Part shown: positions 20,419-30,108 of the stretch, piece by piece
Layout of the letters: every line of letters starts with the position of its first letter
How positions within the stretch are numbered: position 1 is the stretch's first letter
Source of the DNA: Stenotrophomonas rhizophila
Lineage (GTDB): Bacteria > Pseudomonadota > Gammaproteobacteria > Xanthomonadales > Xanthomonadaceae
Direction of reading: 5' to 3'
Assembly: GCF_000661955.1 (NCBI RefSeq)
Contig: NZ_CP007597.1
Span: 1,915,605-1,979,604 of the forward strand
Length of the DNA stretch: 64,000 nucleotides
The notes under the pieces: generated by a model
The model's database searches: none
What the model saw: only the letters and a program-made list of their open reading frames with translations
Told to the model about the DNA's origin: nothing
Program-made: the position numbers and the translations under genes

Positions 20419-20786
20419 CCCATCGCCTTCGCGCAGTGCTTGCACTGGCCCTCATCGCCCCCGGCGTGGCGCTGGCCGCCCCGAGCGACACCGCCCGCCG
20501 CGAGATCGCCGGCCTGATCGGCGCGCTGGATGGTTCCAGCTGCCGCTTCCAGCGCAATGGCAGCTGGCATGACGCCGCCGAGGCGCGCGCACACCTGCAG
20601 CGCAAGTACGACTACCTGCTCAAGAAGGACAAGGTGGACACCGCCGAGCAGTTCATCGAGCGGGCCGCCAGCCAGAGCAGCATGAGCGGCAAGCCCTACC
20701 GCATTGCCTGCCCGGGCCAGCCCGAGCAGACCGCCGCGGTGTGGTTTGGCGCGCGTCTGAAGGCCCTGCGCCAACGCACCTTGTAG
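20415..20786 (+). CDS. Secreted DUF5329-type protein
   Basis: A 123-residue protein with a signal peptide (MTHRLRAVLALALIAPGVALA, cut before APSD) and a small domain with two cysteines (SSCRFQRNGSWHDAAEARAHLQRKYDYLL...YRIACPG). That pattern is the DUF5329 family, of unknown function. It starts inside the phaC stop codon (ATGA), so it is translationally coupled to the PHA synthase, though a periplasmic protein is unlikely to act on cytosolic granules directly. Confidence 0.8.
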   Translation: MTHRLRAVLALALIAPGVALAAPSDTARREIAGLIGALDGSSCRFQRNGSWHDAAEARAHLQRKYDYLLKKDKVDTAEQFIERAASQSSMSGKPYRIACPGQPEQTAAVWFGARLKALRQRTL

Positions 20787-20833
20787 ACATCGCCCGCGGT
20801 ACAGTCCGCCCTCCAGTCCCGGAGACCGCTGCC

Positions 20834-21037
20834 ATGAACGCCACGCCGCGCACGCTGTCGCGCTCGCTCAACGACCGCATGATCGCCGGGGTGATGGGCG
20901 GCATCGCGCACCGCTTCGGCTGGAGTGCCACCGTGGTGCGGGTGGTGTTCGTGCTGGTCTCGGTGCTGTCGGCGGCCTTCCCGGGCATCCTGGTCTACCT
21001 GATCCTGTGGCTGCTGATCCCCAACGAGGCCGATTGA
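20834..21037 (+). CDS. PspC domain-containing small membrane protein
   Basis: A 67-residue PspC-domain protein: SRSLNDRMIAGVMGGIAHRFGWSATVVRVVFV followed by one strongly hydrophobic segment and the terminal LWLLIPNEAD. Stand-alone PspC proteins occur widely, while full phage-shock operons also carry pspA and pspB, which are absent here. The stop codon overlaps the TTG start of the next membrane-protein gene, suggesting coupled translation. Confidence 0.88.
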   Translation: MNATPRTLSRSLNDRMIAGVMGGIAHRFGWSATVVRVVFVLVSVLSAAFPGILVYLILWLLIPNEAD

Positions 21038-21483
21038 GCCTGCCACCGCTGGCGCTGCGCGTCCTGCAGGGGCTGGGCGCGGTGTGGACCGCGCCCAACA
21101 CCCTGATTGGTCTGATCGGCGGCCTGGCCGGGATGGTGGCCGGCGCGCGCCCGTCCTGGAACCGCCGCGACCTGGCCATCGTGTTCCGTGACTGGCCGTG
21201 GGGGCCGGGCGGGGCGATCACGCTGGGCAACGTCATCCTGCACACCGGCCCGGTGCTGGACGTGGCCTGCCGCACCTACGCCCACCAGGCCGGGCACTGC
21301 ACCGAACCGGTGATCGGCCTGCACGACCACGAGCGCGCGCATGTCTACCAGTACCTGGTGCTGGGCCCGCTGTATCTGCCGGTGTACCTGGTGTGTGGCG
21401 GGGTAAGCGCGCGTAACCCGTTTGAACGCGCCGCCGATGTGTACGCCATGACCGGCCGTGGCTGGTGGCCGGGTGTGCCGTAA
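21034..21483 (+). CDS. Membrane protein of unknown function with HERAH motif
   Basis: A 149-residue protein with two or three hydrophobic stretches (residues about 18-33 and 105-122). The sequence between them contains HDHERAHVYQY, that is HExxH, and about 30 residues later NPFERAADVYAM, which could supply a third (Glu) metal ligand as in gluzincin proteases. Whether it is a peptidase is untested, and a structural zinc site is equally possible. The start is probably TTG 21034, overlapping the pspC-type stop; GTG 21007 is the alternative. Translation is likely coupled to the preceding PspC gene. Confidence 0.65.
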   Translation: MSLPPLALRVLQGLGAVWTAPNTLIGLIGGLAGMVAGARPSWNRRDLAIVFRDWPWGPGGAITLGNVILHTGPVLDVACRTYAHQAGHCTEPVIGLHDHERAHVYQYLVLGPLYLPVYLVCGGVSARNPFERAADVYAMTGRGWWPGVP

Positions 21484-21522
21484 GGCGCGGTAGCCGACGT
21501 TAGTGCGGCGTTAAATCGGTGT

Positions 21523-21548
21523 AAATAAAACGTCGCGCAACGCGACGT
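21523..21548 (-). terminator. Terminator-like hairpin oriented to the minus strand
   Basis: A perfect 8-bp stem (ACGTCGCG / CGCGACGT) with a 3-nt loop is followed on the minus strand by TTTTATTT. No minus-strand gene is annotated between here and tex, so it is either bidirectional, a stress-sensitive structure ahead of the next gene, or the end of an unannotated minus-strand RNA. Confidence 0.45.
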
Positions 21549-21659
21549 CATCTGCATGCAAACAAAGGTTATTAGGCTGCATGACGGATCAGTCAGGTTC
21601 GGCACGCTAAACTGGCGCCTGTTGTAATTGCACGATGCGTCACAGGAGGAACACATCAC

Positions 21660-21875
21660 ATGGCAATCGTTCTTTATGTCGGTGGTAGCAAGGATGGCGA
21701 CAAAGGATTGGTACCCCACGGTTTCAGCAAGTCCCGGGCCGATACCGACACCGGGCCGGAGATCTACACCGAGCGGTTCATGGAACTGCCGGGCATCGGC
21801 AAGATCCGGGTAATGGCGCTGGAATCCCTGCGCGACGAGATCGTCCACCAGCGCACCGCCCAGCACTACCGCTGA
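21660..21875 (+). CDS. Small conserved-looking hypothetical protein
   Basis: A 71-residue soluble protein with no signal peptide, no membrane segment and no domain I recognise. It starts MAIVLYVGGSKDGDKGLVPHGFSK and ends with a charged helix. AGGAGG lies about 12 bases upstream of ATG 21660, a strong ribosome site with somewhat long spacing. The 177-bp leader is AT-richer than its surroundings and includes a perfect hairpin. GTAG repeats follow directly. Confidence 0.65.
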   Translation: MAIVLYVGGSKDGDKGLVPHGFSKSRADTDTGPEIYTERFMELPGIGKIRVMALESLRDEIVHQRTAQHYR

Positions 21876-21882
21876 AGCGGCC

Positions 21883-22134
21883 GTAGCGCCGGGCTCTGCC
21901 CGGCTCCCGACCGGTAGTGCCGGCCGCTGGCCGGCTCCACGCACACCCGAACCCGTAGCGCCGGGCTCTGCCCGGCTCCCGACCACGTGGCCGGCTCCAC
22001 GCACACCCGAACCCCGTAGAGCCGGGCTCTGCCGGCTGTCCGTCTACCCCGACCGTAACGACGAGCCGGCCAGCGGCCGGCACTACCGTGGGCGATGCGA
22101 CTGTCATGAGAAGCCGGGCGGAGCCCGGCTCTAC
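21883..22134. repeat. Mixed-orientation array of GTAG (SMAG-type) palindromes
   Basis: Forward copies beginning GTAG lie at 21883, 21914, 21955 and 22016, with stems GCCGGGC/GCCCGGC or GCCGGCC/GGCCGGC. Inverse copies ending CTAC lie at 22063-22086 and 22111-22134. A truncated copy without GTAG sits at about 21981-21998. The spacer CTCCACGCACACCCGAACCC occurs twice, pointing to local duplication. The array fills most of the 368 bp between the 71-residue protein and tex. Confidence 0.85.
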
Positions 22135-22243
22135 GCCCGGCACCCGCGGGCGACAGGTTCGCCCCCCGCTGTCAACGCCTTCCCCCCGCCGCCGTGCGTT
22201 GCCACAATCGGGACTTTCCGTACTGCGGCTCCGGCCGGAAGCA

Positions 22244-24619
22244 ATGCCTGACATCAAGCTCGCCCAGCAGATCGCCCAGACCATCGCCGATGAAATCGGT
22301 GCCCAGCCTGCCCAGGCGCGTGCCGCCATCGCCCTGTTGGACGAAGGCGCCAGCGTCCCGTTCATTGCCCGCTACCGCAAGGAAGTCACCGGCGGCCTGG
22401 ACGACACCCAGCTGCGCAACCTGGAAACCCGCCTGACCTACCTGCGCGAGCTGGAAGACCGCCGCGCCGCCGTGCTGTCCAGCATCGACGAACAGGGCAA
22501 GCTCACCGACGACCTCCGCAACGAGATCCTTGGCGCCGATACCAAGTCGCGCCTGGAAGATCTGTACCTGCCGTACAAGCCCAAGCGCCGCACCCGCGCC
22601 CAGATCGCGCGCGAAGCCGGGCTGGAACCGCTCGCTGATGGCCTGCTCGCCGATCCAAACCTGGACCCGCAGGTGTTCGGTGCCACCTTCGTCGATGCCG
22701 ACAAGGGCGTGGCCGACACCAAGGCCGCGCTGGAAGGCGCGCGCGCAATCCTGATGGAGCGTTGGGGTGAAGACGCCGCGCTGGTCGGCGAGCTGCGCAG
22801 CTGGCTTGGCGAAAACGGGGTCATCCGTGCCCGTGTCGCCGAAGGCAAGGAAGAGCAGGGCGCCAAGTACCGCGACTACTTCGAACACGCCGAATCGCTG
22901 GCGAAGATTCCCTCGCACCGGCTGCTGGCGCTGTTCCGTGCGCGCCGCGAGGAAATCCTGTTCCTGGAACTGGACCCGGGCACCGAGGCCGAGGCTGGCC
23001 ATGTGTATGCCGAAGGGCGGGTGGCCTACAAGGCCGGCATCGCCGACGCCGGCCGCCCCGGCGACCGCTGGCTGCTCGACGCCTGCCGCCTGACCTGGCG
23101 CGCCAAGCTGCACATGCACCTATTGCTGGACCTGTTCAACCAGGCCCGCGAGAAGGCCGAAGCCGAGGCGATCGCGGTGTTCGGCGACAACCTCAAGGAC
23201 CTGCTGCTGGCCGCCCCGGCTGGCCCCAAGAGCGTGCTCGGGCTGGACCCGGGCATCCGCACCGGCTGCAAGATCGCCGTGGTCGATGCCACCGGCAAGC
23301 TGGTGGCCACCGACACCATCTACCCGCACGAACCGCGCCGGCAGTGGGACCAGTCGCTGCAGACGATCAAGCAGCTGTGCATGAAGCACAACGTGGAACT
23401 GATCGCGATCGGCAACGGCACCGCCAGCCGCGAAACCGACAAGTTGGCCGGGGAGGCCATCAAGGCACTCGGCGACAGCAGACTGCAGAAGATCGTGGTC
23501 AGCGAGGCCGGCGCGTCGGTGTACTCGGCCTCCGAATTCGCCGCCAAGGAGTTCCCGGACCTGGACGTGTCGATCCGCGGCGCGGTTTCCATTGCCCGTC
23601 GCCTGCAGGATCCGCTGGCCGAGCTGGTCAAGATCGAACCCAAGGCGATCGGCGTGGGCCAGTACCAGCACGACGTGGACCAGTACCGCCTGGCGCGCGC
23701 GCTGGATGCGCGGGTCGAAGACTGCGTCAACGCGGTCGGCGTGGAGGTCAACACCGCCTCGGCCGCGCTGCTGTCGCGCGTGTCCGGGTTGTCGGCCACG
23801 GTGGCCGAGAACATCGTGCGTCATCGCGACGACAACGGCCCGTTCAAGCGCCGCAAGGACCTGCTCAAGGTGCCGCGCCTGGGCGACAAGACCTTCGAAC
23901 AGTGCGCCGGCTTCCTGCGCATCGCCGATGGCGACCAGCCGCTGGACGCGTCCTCGGTGCACCCGGAAGCCTACCCGGTGGTGGAGCGCATCGTGGCCGC
24001 CACCGCACGCCCGATCAAGGCGTTGATCGGCGATGGCAGCTTCCTGCGTGGGCTGAAGGCCGAACAGTTCACCGACGCCACCTTCGGCGTGCCGACCGTC
24101 CGCGACATCCTGAAGGAACTGGAAAAGCCCGGCCGCGACCCGCGCCCGGAGTTCAAGGCGGCGCGTTTCGCCGAGGGCGTGGAAGAACTCAAGCACCTGC
24201 AGCCGGGCATGATCCTGGAGGGCGTGGTCAGCAACGTGGCCGCGTTCGGTGCGTTCGTCGACATCGGCGTGCACCAGGACGGCCTGATCCACATCTCGGC
24301 GCTGTCGGACACCTACGTCAAGGACCCGCGTGATGTGGTCAAGGCCGGTGACATCGTCAAGGTGAAGGTGCTGGAGGTGGACGTGGCGCGCAAGCGCATC
24401 GCCCTGACCCGGCGCCTGGACGACACCCCGGCGCCTGCCAAGGCCCCGGGCGAGCGCGATGCCCGGCCTGCCGGTGGCGGTCGCCGTGATGGCGGTGGCG
24501 GGGGCGGGCAGCGCAATGGCGGCCGTGGCGCCGCCCCGGGCCCGCGCCCGGGCAGTGCCGCGCCGCCGGCCAACAACGCCCTGGCCGACGCCTTCGCCCG
24601 CGCCAAACGCGGCGGCTGA
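22244..24619 (+). CDS. tex: Tex-family RNA-binding transcriptional accessory protein
   Basis: A 791-residue cytosolic protein. The N-terminal Tex helical region has [29 protein letters not shown]. The YqgF/RNase H-like domain is near residues 325-450 ([18 protein letters not shown]). Helix-hairpin-helix repeats follow ([24 protein letters not shown]), and an S1 domain lies near residues 650-725 ([31 protein letters not shown]). The tail is Gly/Arg/Pro-rich and low in complexity. Tex proteins bind nucleic acid, associate with transcription, and affect toxin expression or tolerance in some pathogens. Confidence 0.96.
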   Translation: MPDIKLAQQIAQTIADEIGAQPAQARAAIALLDEGASVPFIARYRKEVTGGLDDTQLRNLETRLTYLRELEDRRAAVLSSIDEQGKLTDDLRNEILGADTKSRLEDLYLPYKPKRRTRAQIAREAGLEPLADGLLADPNLDPQVFGATFVDADKGVADTKAALEGARAILMERWGEDAALVGELRSWLGENGVIRARVAEGKEEQGAKYRDYFEHAESLAKIPSHRLLALFRARREEILFLELDPGTEAEAGHVYAEGRVAYKAGIADAGRPGDRWLLDACRLTWRAKLHMHLLLDLFNQAREKAEAEAIAVFGDNLKDLLLAAPAGPKSVLGLDPGIRTGCKIAVVDATGKLVATDTIYPHEPRRQWDQSLQTIKQLCMKHNVELIAIGNGTASRETDKLAGEAIKALGDSRLQKIVVSEAGASVYSASEFAAKEFPDLDVSIRGAVSIARRLQDPLAELVKIEPKAIGVGQYQHDVDQYRLARALDARVEDCVNAVGVEVNTASAALLSRVSGLSATVAENIVRHRDDNGPFKRRKDLLKVPRLGDKTFEQCAGFLRIADGDQPLDASSVHPEAYPVVERIVAATARPIKALIGDGSFLRGLKAEQFTDATFGVPTVRDILKELEKPGRDPRPEFKAARFAEGVEELKHLQPGMILEGVVSNVAAFGAFVDIGVHQDGLIHISALSDTYVKDPRDVVKAGDIVKVKVLEVDVARKRIALTRRLDDTPAPAKAPGERDARPAGGGRRDGGGGGGQRNGGRGAAPGPRPGSAAPPANNALADAFARAKRGG

Positions 24620-24845
24620 ACCGGCCTGGATCCACCCGCCAGGGGCCGCCGTGTGCGGCCCTTGGCGTCTCTGGCGGGCACGGCACTTCTGGTTTCACTC
24701 CGTGTTGGTCACACTTCCCGTCAAATGCCCGTAGGCTGGGCAGGCGCCGGGGAGGCCATATGACAACGCACCAGGCAGGGCCGGAAGGTCGGGCGGGGCC
24801 AGATGCCGTACGGCGCGGCGTCCGCCCGCGTGCGTGGCCGGACGC

Positions 24846-27047
24846 ATGAGCCACGATCCGGCCGGCACCGCGCACGGCACCGACGCGGCGTTGCGTGACA
24901 TCACCGAGCGCCACCGGCGCCTGCAGATGATCATCGACGGCACCGGTGCCGGCACCTGGGAATGGAATGTCCAGGACGGCCGGATGTGGGTCAATGAACG
25001 CTGGGCGCAGATCGTGGGCTACACCCGCGACGAACTGGCACCAATCACCCCCGACACGTTTTTCCGGCTGGTCCACCCCGACGACCTGGCCCAGTCCAAC
25101 GCGCGGCTGCGCGAACACCTGGAAGGGCGCTCGCCGCACTACGACAGCCTGTGCCGCATGCGCCACAAGGACGGCCACTGGATCTGGGTGCAGGATCGCG
25201 GCCGCGTCTACGAATGGGACGCGCACGGCCAGCCGCAGTGGATGGCCGGGGCGCACGCCGACGTCACCGACCTGCAGACTGCGCGGCAGGACGCGGCCAA
25301 CATGCGCCAGCGCCTGCAGGCGGTGGTGGATGCCTCCGACGAAGTGGCGGTGATCGCCACCGACATCGATGGCGTGGTCAACCTGTTCAACACCGGGGCG
25401 CAGAAACTGCTGGGCTACACGCCCGCCGAGGTGATCGGGCGGGTCAACCCGGGCCTGTTCCATGACCCGGATGAAATGATGGAGTACCTGCGCCCGCAGG
25501 CCGATGCCGATGGCCGCGTGCCCACCGTCTTTGAAGCGCTCACCGCGCACGCCACGCAGGGCACCTGGTCGCACCAGTGGACGTACGTGCGCAAGGACGG
25601 CGAGCGCCGCCAGGTGCGGCTGTCGATCAGCCCGCTGGATGCCAGCGGTGGTCACCGGATCGGCTACGTCGGCATGGCGGTGGACATCACCCCGCTGCTG
25701 GAAGTCCGCGAGCAGGCGTACCTGGCGGCCGAAAAATTCGCCGGTGCGTTCTCTTCGGCCGCGCTCGGCATGGCGCTGGTGTCGCTGGAAGGGCGCTGGC
25801 TGGATGTCAACGACGCGCTGTGCGGCATCCTCGGCTACACGCGCGCCGAGCTGCTGGCAGTGGACTTCCAGACGCTCACCCATGCAGACGATCTCAATAC
25901 CGACCTGGCCCTGGTCGCCGACCTGCTCAACGGGCGGCGCGACCACTACCACATGGACAAACGCTACCTGGGCAAGCGCGGCAACATCGTGTGGGGCCGG
26001 CTGTCGGTGTCGCTGGTGCGCTCCGAACACGGCGAGCCGCTGCACTTCGTGTCGCAGATCCAGGACGTCACCGCCCAGCGCCAGAGCAGCCTGCAACTGC
26101 GCGAATCCGAGCAGCGCACCCGCGTCACCTTGGATGCGGTGGCCGACATGGTGCTCACCCTGGATCTGCACGGGCTGATCCAGTACGCCAACGCCGCGGC
26201 TACCCGCGCGCTGGCCGGGGAGGGCGCCGCGCCCCTTACCGGCGGCCAGATCCAGGACGTAATGGAGCTGACCACCGAATACGCGCCCCGCTCGCCGCTG
26301 GACATTGCCGTGCTGCTCGACCCGGAGAGCAACGCGGTGGACCTGCATTCGGACCTGCTGCTGTCGGTGGGCGCGCAGCTGCTGCCGGTGGATCTCACCC
26401 GTGCCTGGCTGCGTGCCGAGGACGGCCAGGTCAGTGGCGCGGTCTGGGTGATCCGCGATGTGACCCAGCAACGCGCCCGCCAGCGCGAAGCGCGCCACCT
26501 GGCCGAGGTCGACCCGCTCACCGAACTGAGCAACCGCCGCGGGTTCGAAGCCCACCTGCAGCAGGCCATCACCCGGGTCGCCCGGACCGGGCAGTCGGCC
26601 TCGCTGATGTTCATCGACCTGGACAACTTCAAGCCGGTCAACGACAGCCATGGCCACCTCGCCGGCGATGCCATGCTATGGGCGGTGGCCAACGTGCTGC
26701 GCCACGGCGTGCGCGATTCGGACATCGTGGCGCGGCTGGGCGGCGACGAGTTCGCGGTGATCCTGGCCGGTTGCTCGCTCAAGCGTGCCCGTCGCATCGC
26801 CAGCGACCTGCTGGACGGCGTACGGACGCTGACCATTCCCTGGGACCTGCAGCGGCTCAGCGTCGGCGCCAGCATCGGCATCGCCGCGATCGGCGGCAGC
26901 ATGAGCGTGGACGACGCGGTGGCCGCGGCCGATGCGCAGTGCTACCTGGCCAAGGCGGCAGGCAAGAACAATGTGCAGGTGGAGACGCCGACCATGGAAG
27001 GGCTGGACCCGCTGGACGTCGAGACCACCGAGGGCGGGGAAGGCTGA
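24846..27047 (+). CDS. Diguanylate cyclase with four PAS domains
   Basis: A 733-residue cytosolic c-di-GMP synthase. Four PAS-type sensor regions (about residues 15-145, 150-285, 290-415 and 420-545) precede a GGDEF domain (about 550-715). The active-site loop is RLGGDEFAVI, and an RxxD allosteric inhibition site (RDSD) stands five residues before GGDEF, so product feedback should work. The first three PAS regions each end with the usual PAC-like beta strands and a DVT/DIT motif. No membrane segment or EAL domain is seen. ATG 24846 is preferred over GTG 24834. Confidence 0.9.
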   Translation: MSHDPAGTAHGTDAALRDITERHRRLQMIIDGTGAGTWEWNVQDGRMWVNERWAQIVGYTRDELAPITPDTFFRLVHPDDLAQSNARLREHLEGRSPHYDSLCRMRHKDGHWIWVQDRGRVYEWDAHGQPQWMAGAHADVTDLQTARQDAANMRQRLQAVVDASDEVAVIATDIDGVVNLFNTGAQKLLGYTPAEVIGRVNPGLFHDPDEMMEYLRPQADADGRVPTVFEALTAHATQGTWSHQWTYVRKDGERRQVRLSISPLDASGGHRIGYVGMAVDITPLLEVREQAYLAAEKFAGAFSSAALGMALVSLEGRWLDVNDALCGILGYTRAELLAVDFQTLTHADDLNTDLALVADLLNGRRDHYHMDKRYLGKRGNIVWGRLSVSLVRSEHGEPLHFVSQIQDVTAQRQSSLQLRESEQRTRVTLDAVADMVLTLDLHGLIQYANAAATRALAGEGAAPLTGGQIQDVMELTTEYAPRSPLDIAVLLDPESNAVDLHSDLLLSVGAQLLPVDLTRAWLRAEDGQVSGAVWVIRDVTQQRARQREARHLAEVDPLTELSNRRGFEAHLQQAITRVARTGQSASLMFIDLDNFKPVNDSHGHLAGDAMLWAVANVLRHGVRDSDIVARLGGDEFAVILAGCSLKRARRIASDLLDGVRTLTIPWDLQRLSVGASIGIAAIGGSMSVDDAVAAADAQCYLAKAAGKNNVQVETPTMEGLDPLDVETTEGGEG

Positions 27048-27101
27048 CGGGTGGCCCCGCAGCTCTGCTGACACCGGGTGAACTTTTTTATGAACCCGCC
27101 C

Positions 27102-27128
27102 TAAAGCTTCCTGCACGGCTGTCGATAT
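27102..27128 (+). promoter_or_regulatory. Sigma-28 (FliA)-type promoter upstream of the chemoreceptor gene
   Basis: TAAAGCTT, 11 bp, then GTCGATAT. This agrees with the FliA consensus TAAAGTTT-N11-GCCGATAA at 13 of 16 positions with exact spacing. It lies about 220 bp upstream of the chemoreceptor start in a 302-bp region with no other gene. Nothing else notable was seen in that region. Confidence 0.65.
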
Positions 27129-27349
27129 TGATTCTGGAGCCTCCGTCGCTCCGCGCTGGTGCCCCGCCACCTCTCGTCGGCCCGGGCTCGCGTGACTTTG
27201 CAACAGGCTGTCTGCCGGATGCAGTACTGCAGTTGTACAAAGCCGCAGAAGCGACGTGAGCCATGACGTCGCCGCACCTCCCACGCCAGACGAAGTGCCG
27301 ACGGGCATGGTGCCCATCGGATTCCAGCACGCCAGGGACCGAGGATCAG

Positions 27350-29212
27350 ATGATGCTTACTTCAGGTATGCACGCGCATGTGCAAGGACGTACCGACGCC
27401 GCTTCCCGCCCTTCACTGTGGCAGGCCCTGAAAGCCAGCGTGATCGCGCCCGGCCAGGCACGACAGTCCGCCAGTGCCGCCAGCCAGCGCCGCCAGTGCG
27501 AGCTGGAAGCCCAGGTGGCTGCATTGCACCGGGTGCAGGCGGTGATCGAATTCGATCTGGACGGCACCATCCTGCAGGCCAACGACAACTTCCTGCAGGC
27601 CGTGGGCTACCGGCTCGATGAAATCCAGGGCCGGCACCATGCCATGTTCGTCGAACCGGCGCTTGCCCAAGGCCAGGAGTACCGCGACTTCTGGGCGCGG
27701 CTCGGGCGCGGTGAATTCGACGCCGGCCAATACCGGCGGCTGGGCAAGGGCGGCCGCGAGATCTGGATCCAGGCCTCCTACAACCCGGTGCTGGACGGCA
27801 ACGGGCGTCCCTACAAGGTGGTGAAATTCGCCACCGACATCACCGCGCAGATGCAGCAGGCCGCCGACGTGTCCGGCCAGCTGGCGGCGATCAACAAATC
27901 GCAGGCGGTCATCGAATTCAGCCTGGACGGCCGCATCCTGTCGGCCAACGACAACTTCCTGGCGACCACCGGCTACACACTGGACGAAGTACGTGGCCAG
28001 CACCACGCCATGTTTGTGGAACCCGAGCACCGCCAGAGCCCGGACTACGCCCGGTTCTGGGAAAAGCTGGGCCGCGGCGAGTACGACGCCGGCCAGTACC
28101 GGCGCTTCGGCAAGGGCGGCCGCGAGGTGTGGATCCAGGCGTCGTACAACCCGATCCTGGACATGAACGGCCGCCCGTTCAAGGTGGTCAAGTACGCCAC
28201 CGACATCACCGCCCAGGTGCGTGACAGCCTGGCCATGCAGCACGCCGTGGCGCAGACCCGCGAGGTGGTGGCCGCGGCCAAGGGCGGTGACCTCACCGGG
28301 CATATCGCCACCGAGGACAAGAACGGCCCGATCGCCGAGCTGTGCGAAGGCATCAATGCGCTGGTGGAGGCGATGGCCTCGATCATCGCGCAGATCAAGT
28401 TCGCCGCCGACACCATCGCGGTGGGCGCCAGCGAGATCGCCGAAGGCAACAGCGACCTGTCGGTGCGTACCGAGCAGCAGGCCGCATCGCTGGAAGAAAC
28501 CGCGGTCTCGATGAAGGGCCTTACGGCCACCGTGCAGCAGACCGCCACCAACGCCCGCCAGGCCAGCGAGCTGGCCAGCGGCGCGGTGGACGTGGCCGCG
28601 CAGGGCGGCCATGTCGTGCATGAAGTGGTGTGCACGATGGCGCTGATCAACGAATCGTCGCGTCGGATCGTCGACATCATCGGTGTCATCGACGGCATCG
28701 CCTTCCAGACCAACATCCTGGCGCTCAACGCGGCGGTCGAAGCCGCGCGCGCCGGCGAGCATGGCCGCGGCTTTGCGGTGGTCGCCTCGGAGATCCGGTC
28801 GCTGTCGCAGCGCTCGGCGGGCGCGGCCAAGGAGATCAAGCAGTTGATCGCCGATTCGGTGGAGAAAGTCAGCGCTGGCACCGGCCAGGTCGAGAGTGCC
28901 GGCCGCACCATGGATGAGATCGTGGTCAACGTGAAGCGGGTCAGTGCGTTGATCAGCGAGATCAGTGCGGTGGCCCAGCAGCAGAGCGAAAGCATCGGGC
29001 AGATCCACCAGGCGGTCGACCACATCGACGAAGGCACCCAGCAGAATGCCGCGCTTGTGGAGGAGGCATCCGCCGCCGCGCGCAGCATGGAAGAGCAGGC
29101 TACCCAATTGCTGCAGACGGTGGCCGCGTTCCGGGTGGAGGCCGGTGCGGGAATCGCGCGGCAGGCCATCGCGGCAGCGGGACATGGCCAACCGGCGCTG
29201 CGGCTGGTGTAA
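27350..29212 (+). CDS. Soluble methyl-accepting chemotaxis protein with two PAS domains (BdlA-like layout)
   Basis: A 620-residue chemoreceptor with no transmembrane segment. Two PAS domains (about residues 60-175 and 180-295) are near copies of each other; both contain [34 protein letters not shown] and [13 protein letters not shown]-like linker and an MCP signalling domain with the conserved hairpin [21 protein letters not shown] follow. There is no C-terminal NWETF-type receptor tether. The architecture resembles BdlA of Pseudomonas, a biofilm-dispersion sensor, though homology of role is inference. ATG 27350 follows GAGG; a longer frame to 27263 lacks a ribosome site. A sigma-28-type promoter lies upstream. 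Confidence 0.92.
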   Translation: MMLTSGMHAHVQGRTDAASRPSLWQALKASVIAPGQARQSASAASQRRQCELEAQVAALHRVQAVIEFDLDGTILQANDNFLQAVGYRLDEIQGRHHAMFVEPALAQGQEYRDFWARLGRGEFDAGQYRRLGKGGREIWIQASYNPVLDGNGRPYKVVKFATDITAQMQQAADVSGQLAAINKSQAVIEFSLDGRILSANDNFLATTGYTLDEVRGQHHAMFVEPEHRQSPDYARFWEKLGRGEYDAGQYRRFGKGGREVWIQASYNPILDMNGRPFKVVKYATDITAQVRDSLAMQHAVAQTREVVAAAKGGDLTGHIATEDKNGPIAELCEGINALVEAMASIIAQIKFAADTIAVGASEIAEGNSDLSVRTEQQAASLEETAVSMKGLTATVQQTATNARQASELASGAVDVAAQGGHVVHEVVCTMALINESSRRIVDIIGVIDGIAFQTNILALNAAVEAARAGEHGRGFAVVASEIRSLSQRSAGAAKEIKQLIADSVEKVSAGTGQVESAGRTMDEIVVNVKRVSALISEISAVAQQQSESIGQIHQAVDHIDEGTQQNAALVEEASAAARSMEEQATQLLQTVAAFRVEAGAGIARQAIAAAGHGQPALRLV

Positions 29213-29313
29213 GCGTCTGCTGTGCCTGACAACGTATCGGGGCGCTACCTGCGTGCCAATCGTGTTGCGCTTTGGGATACTCGGCCTTCCAACGGAAGGT
29301 CGAGACCACCACC

Positions 29314-29820
29314 ATGTCAATGACAGCAGGACGCAGCGCAGTACTTCTGGTCGCACTGGCCGCGGCGGGCGCCGCCAACGCGGCGTCGGCCGTGTTTTAC
29401 GACACCACTACCGGTGTTTACGGCTATTCGATGAACCAGCGCACCGTCAGCGCGGCAGTGCAGCAGGCGTTGGGCTACTGCGTGCAGCGTTCACCGAACT
29501 GTGCGAGCCAGGCAAGTACCACCGCCCCGGGATTCTCCGCGGTGTACACCGGCACCCGCGCCGTGGGTTTTGCGCTGTCTGAAAAAGAGGATGGCGCTGC
29601 CCAGCGCAAGGCCGAAGCGATGTGCCGTCGCCAGGCCCGGGATTGCGTTCTGGCGCTGGTGTGGCGCGAGACCCCGCCGCTGACGCCGGACGCGTCGGCG
29701 CAGGCCGCCGTGCTGCAACAACGGGCTGCGTCTACCGCTGCGGCGGTGGCTGCGGCCAATGCCGCTGCCGCTGCCGAAACCGCTGCCAAAGCGGCGGCTG
29801 CATCGAGATCCACTGAATGA
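29314..29820 (+). CDS. Secreted DUF4189-type protein
   Basis: A 168-residue protein with a signal peptide (TAGRSAVLLVALAAAGAANA) and a DUF4189-like domain of about 90 residues with three or four cysteines (ALGYCVQRSPNCASQAS, AEAMCRRQARDCVLALVW), likely disulfide-bonded in the periplasm. The last 45 residues are almost pure Ala with Gln/Glu, a low-complexity helix. Function unknown. ATG 29314 and ATG 29320 are both possible. It is tail-to-tail with tRNA-Leu. Confidence 0.75.
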   Translation: MSMTAGRSAVLLVALAAAGAANAASAVFYDTTTGVYGYSMNQRTVSAAVQQALGYCVQRSPNCASQASTTAPGFSAVYTGTRAVGFALSEKEDGAAQRKAEAMCRRQARDCVLALVWRETPPLTPDASAQAAVLQQRAASTAAAVAAANAAAAAETAAKAAAASRSTE

Positions 29821-29858
29821 GTCCACGGAAGGGGCTGCCGTTCGGCACCCCTGAAATG

Positions 29859-29886
29859 CAAAAGGCCAGATCCGGAGATCTGGCCT
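29859..29886 (-). terminator. Rho-independent terminator of tRNA-Leu
   Basis: A perfect 10-bp stem (AGGCCAGATC / GATCTGGCCT) with a 4-nt loop is followed on the minus strand by TTTTGC. It lies 12 bp beyond the tRNA-Leu 3' end. Confidence 0.9.
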
Positions 29887-29897
29887 GTGCAATTCCA

Positions 29898-29984
29898 TGG
29901 TGCCGAAGGTGGGACTCGAACCCACACGCTTTTAAGGGCGGCGGATTTTGAGTCCGCTGCGTCTACCGATTCCGCCACTTCGGC
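29898..29984 (-). tRNA. tRNA-Leu (anticodon CAA)
   Basis: An 87-nt class II tRNA with encoded CCA. The acceptor pair is GCCGAAG/CTTCGGC; the anticodon stem GCGGA/TCCGC encloses the loop CTCAAAA, giving anticodon CAA. A long variable arm and the GTTCGAGTC T-loop are visible. It reads UUG codons. Confidence 0.97.
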
Positions 29985-30108
29985 TGGCTGGCCGCGTAGT
30001 GTATACAAATTGCGGAGATCTGTGCAGCCCTGAACGCTTCATGTGATGTTCGATCTTCATTGGGGCAGGACGCTATACTCACCGGGCTGAACCATACAGA
30101 GAGCCGGG

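Noticed and set aside
24640..24667. An intrinsic terminator after tex
   Set aside because: There is a GC-rich inverted repeat, but with mismatches and no T-tract, so it was not listed.
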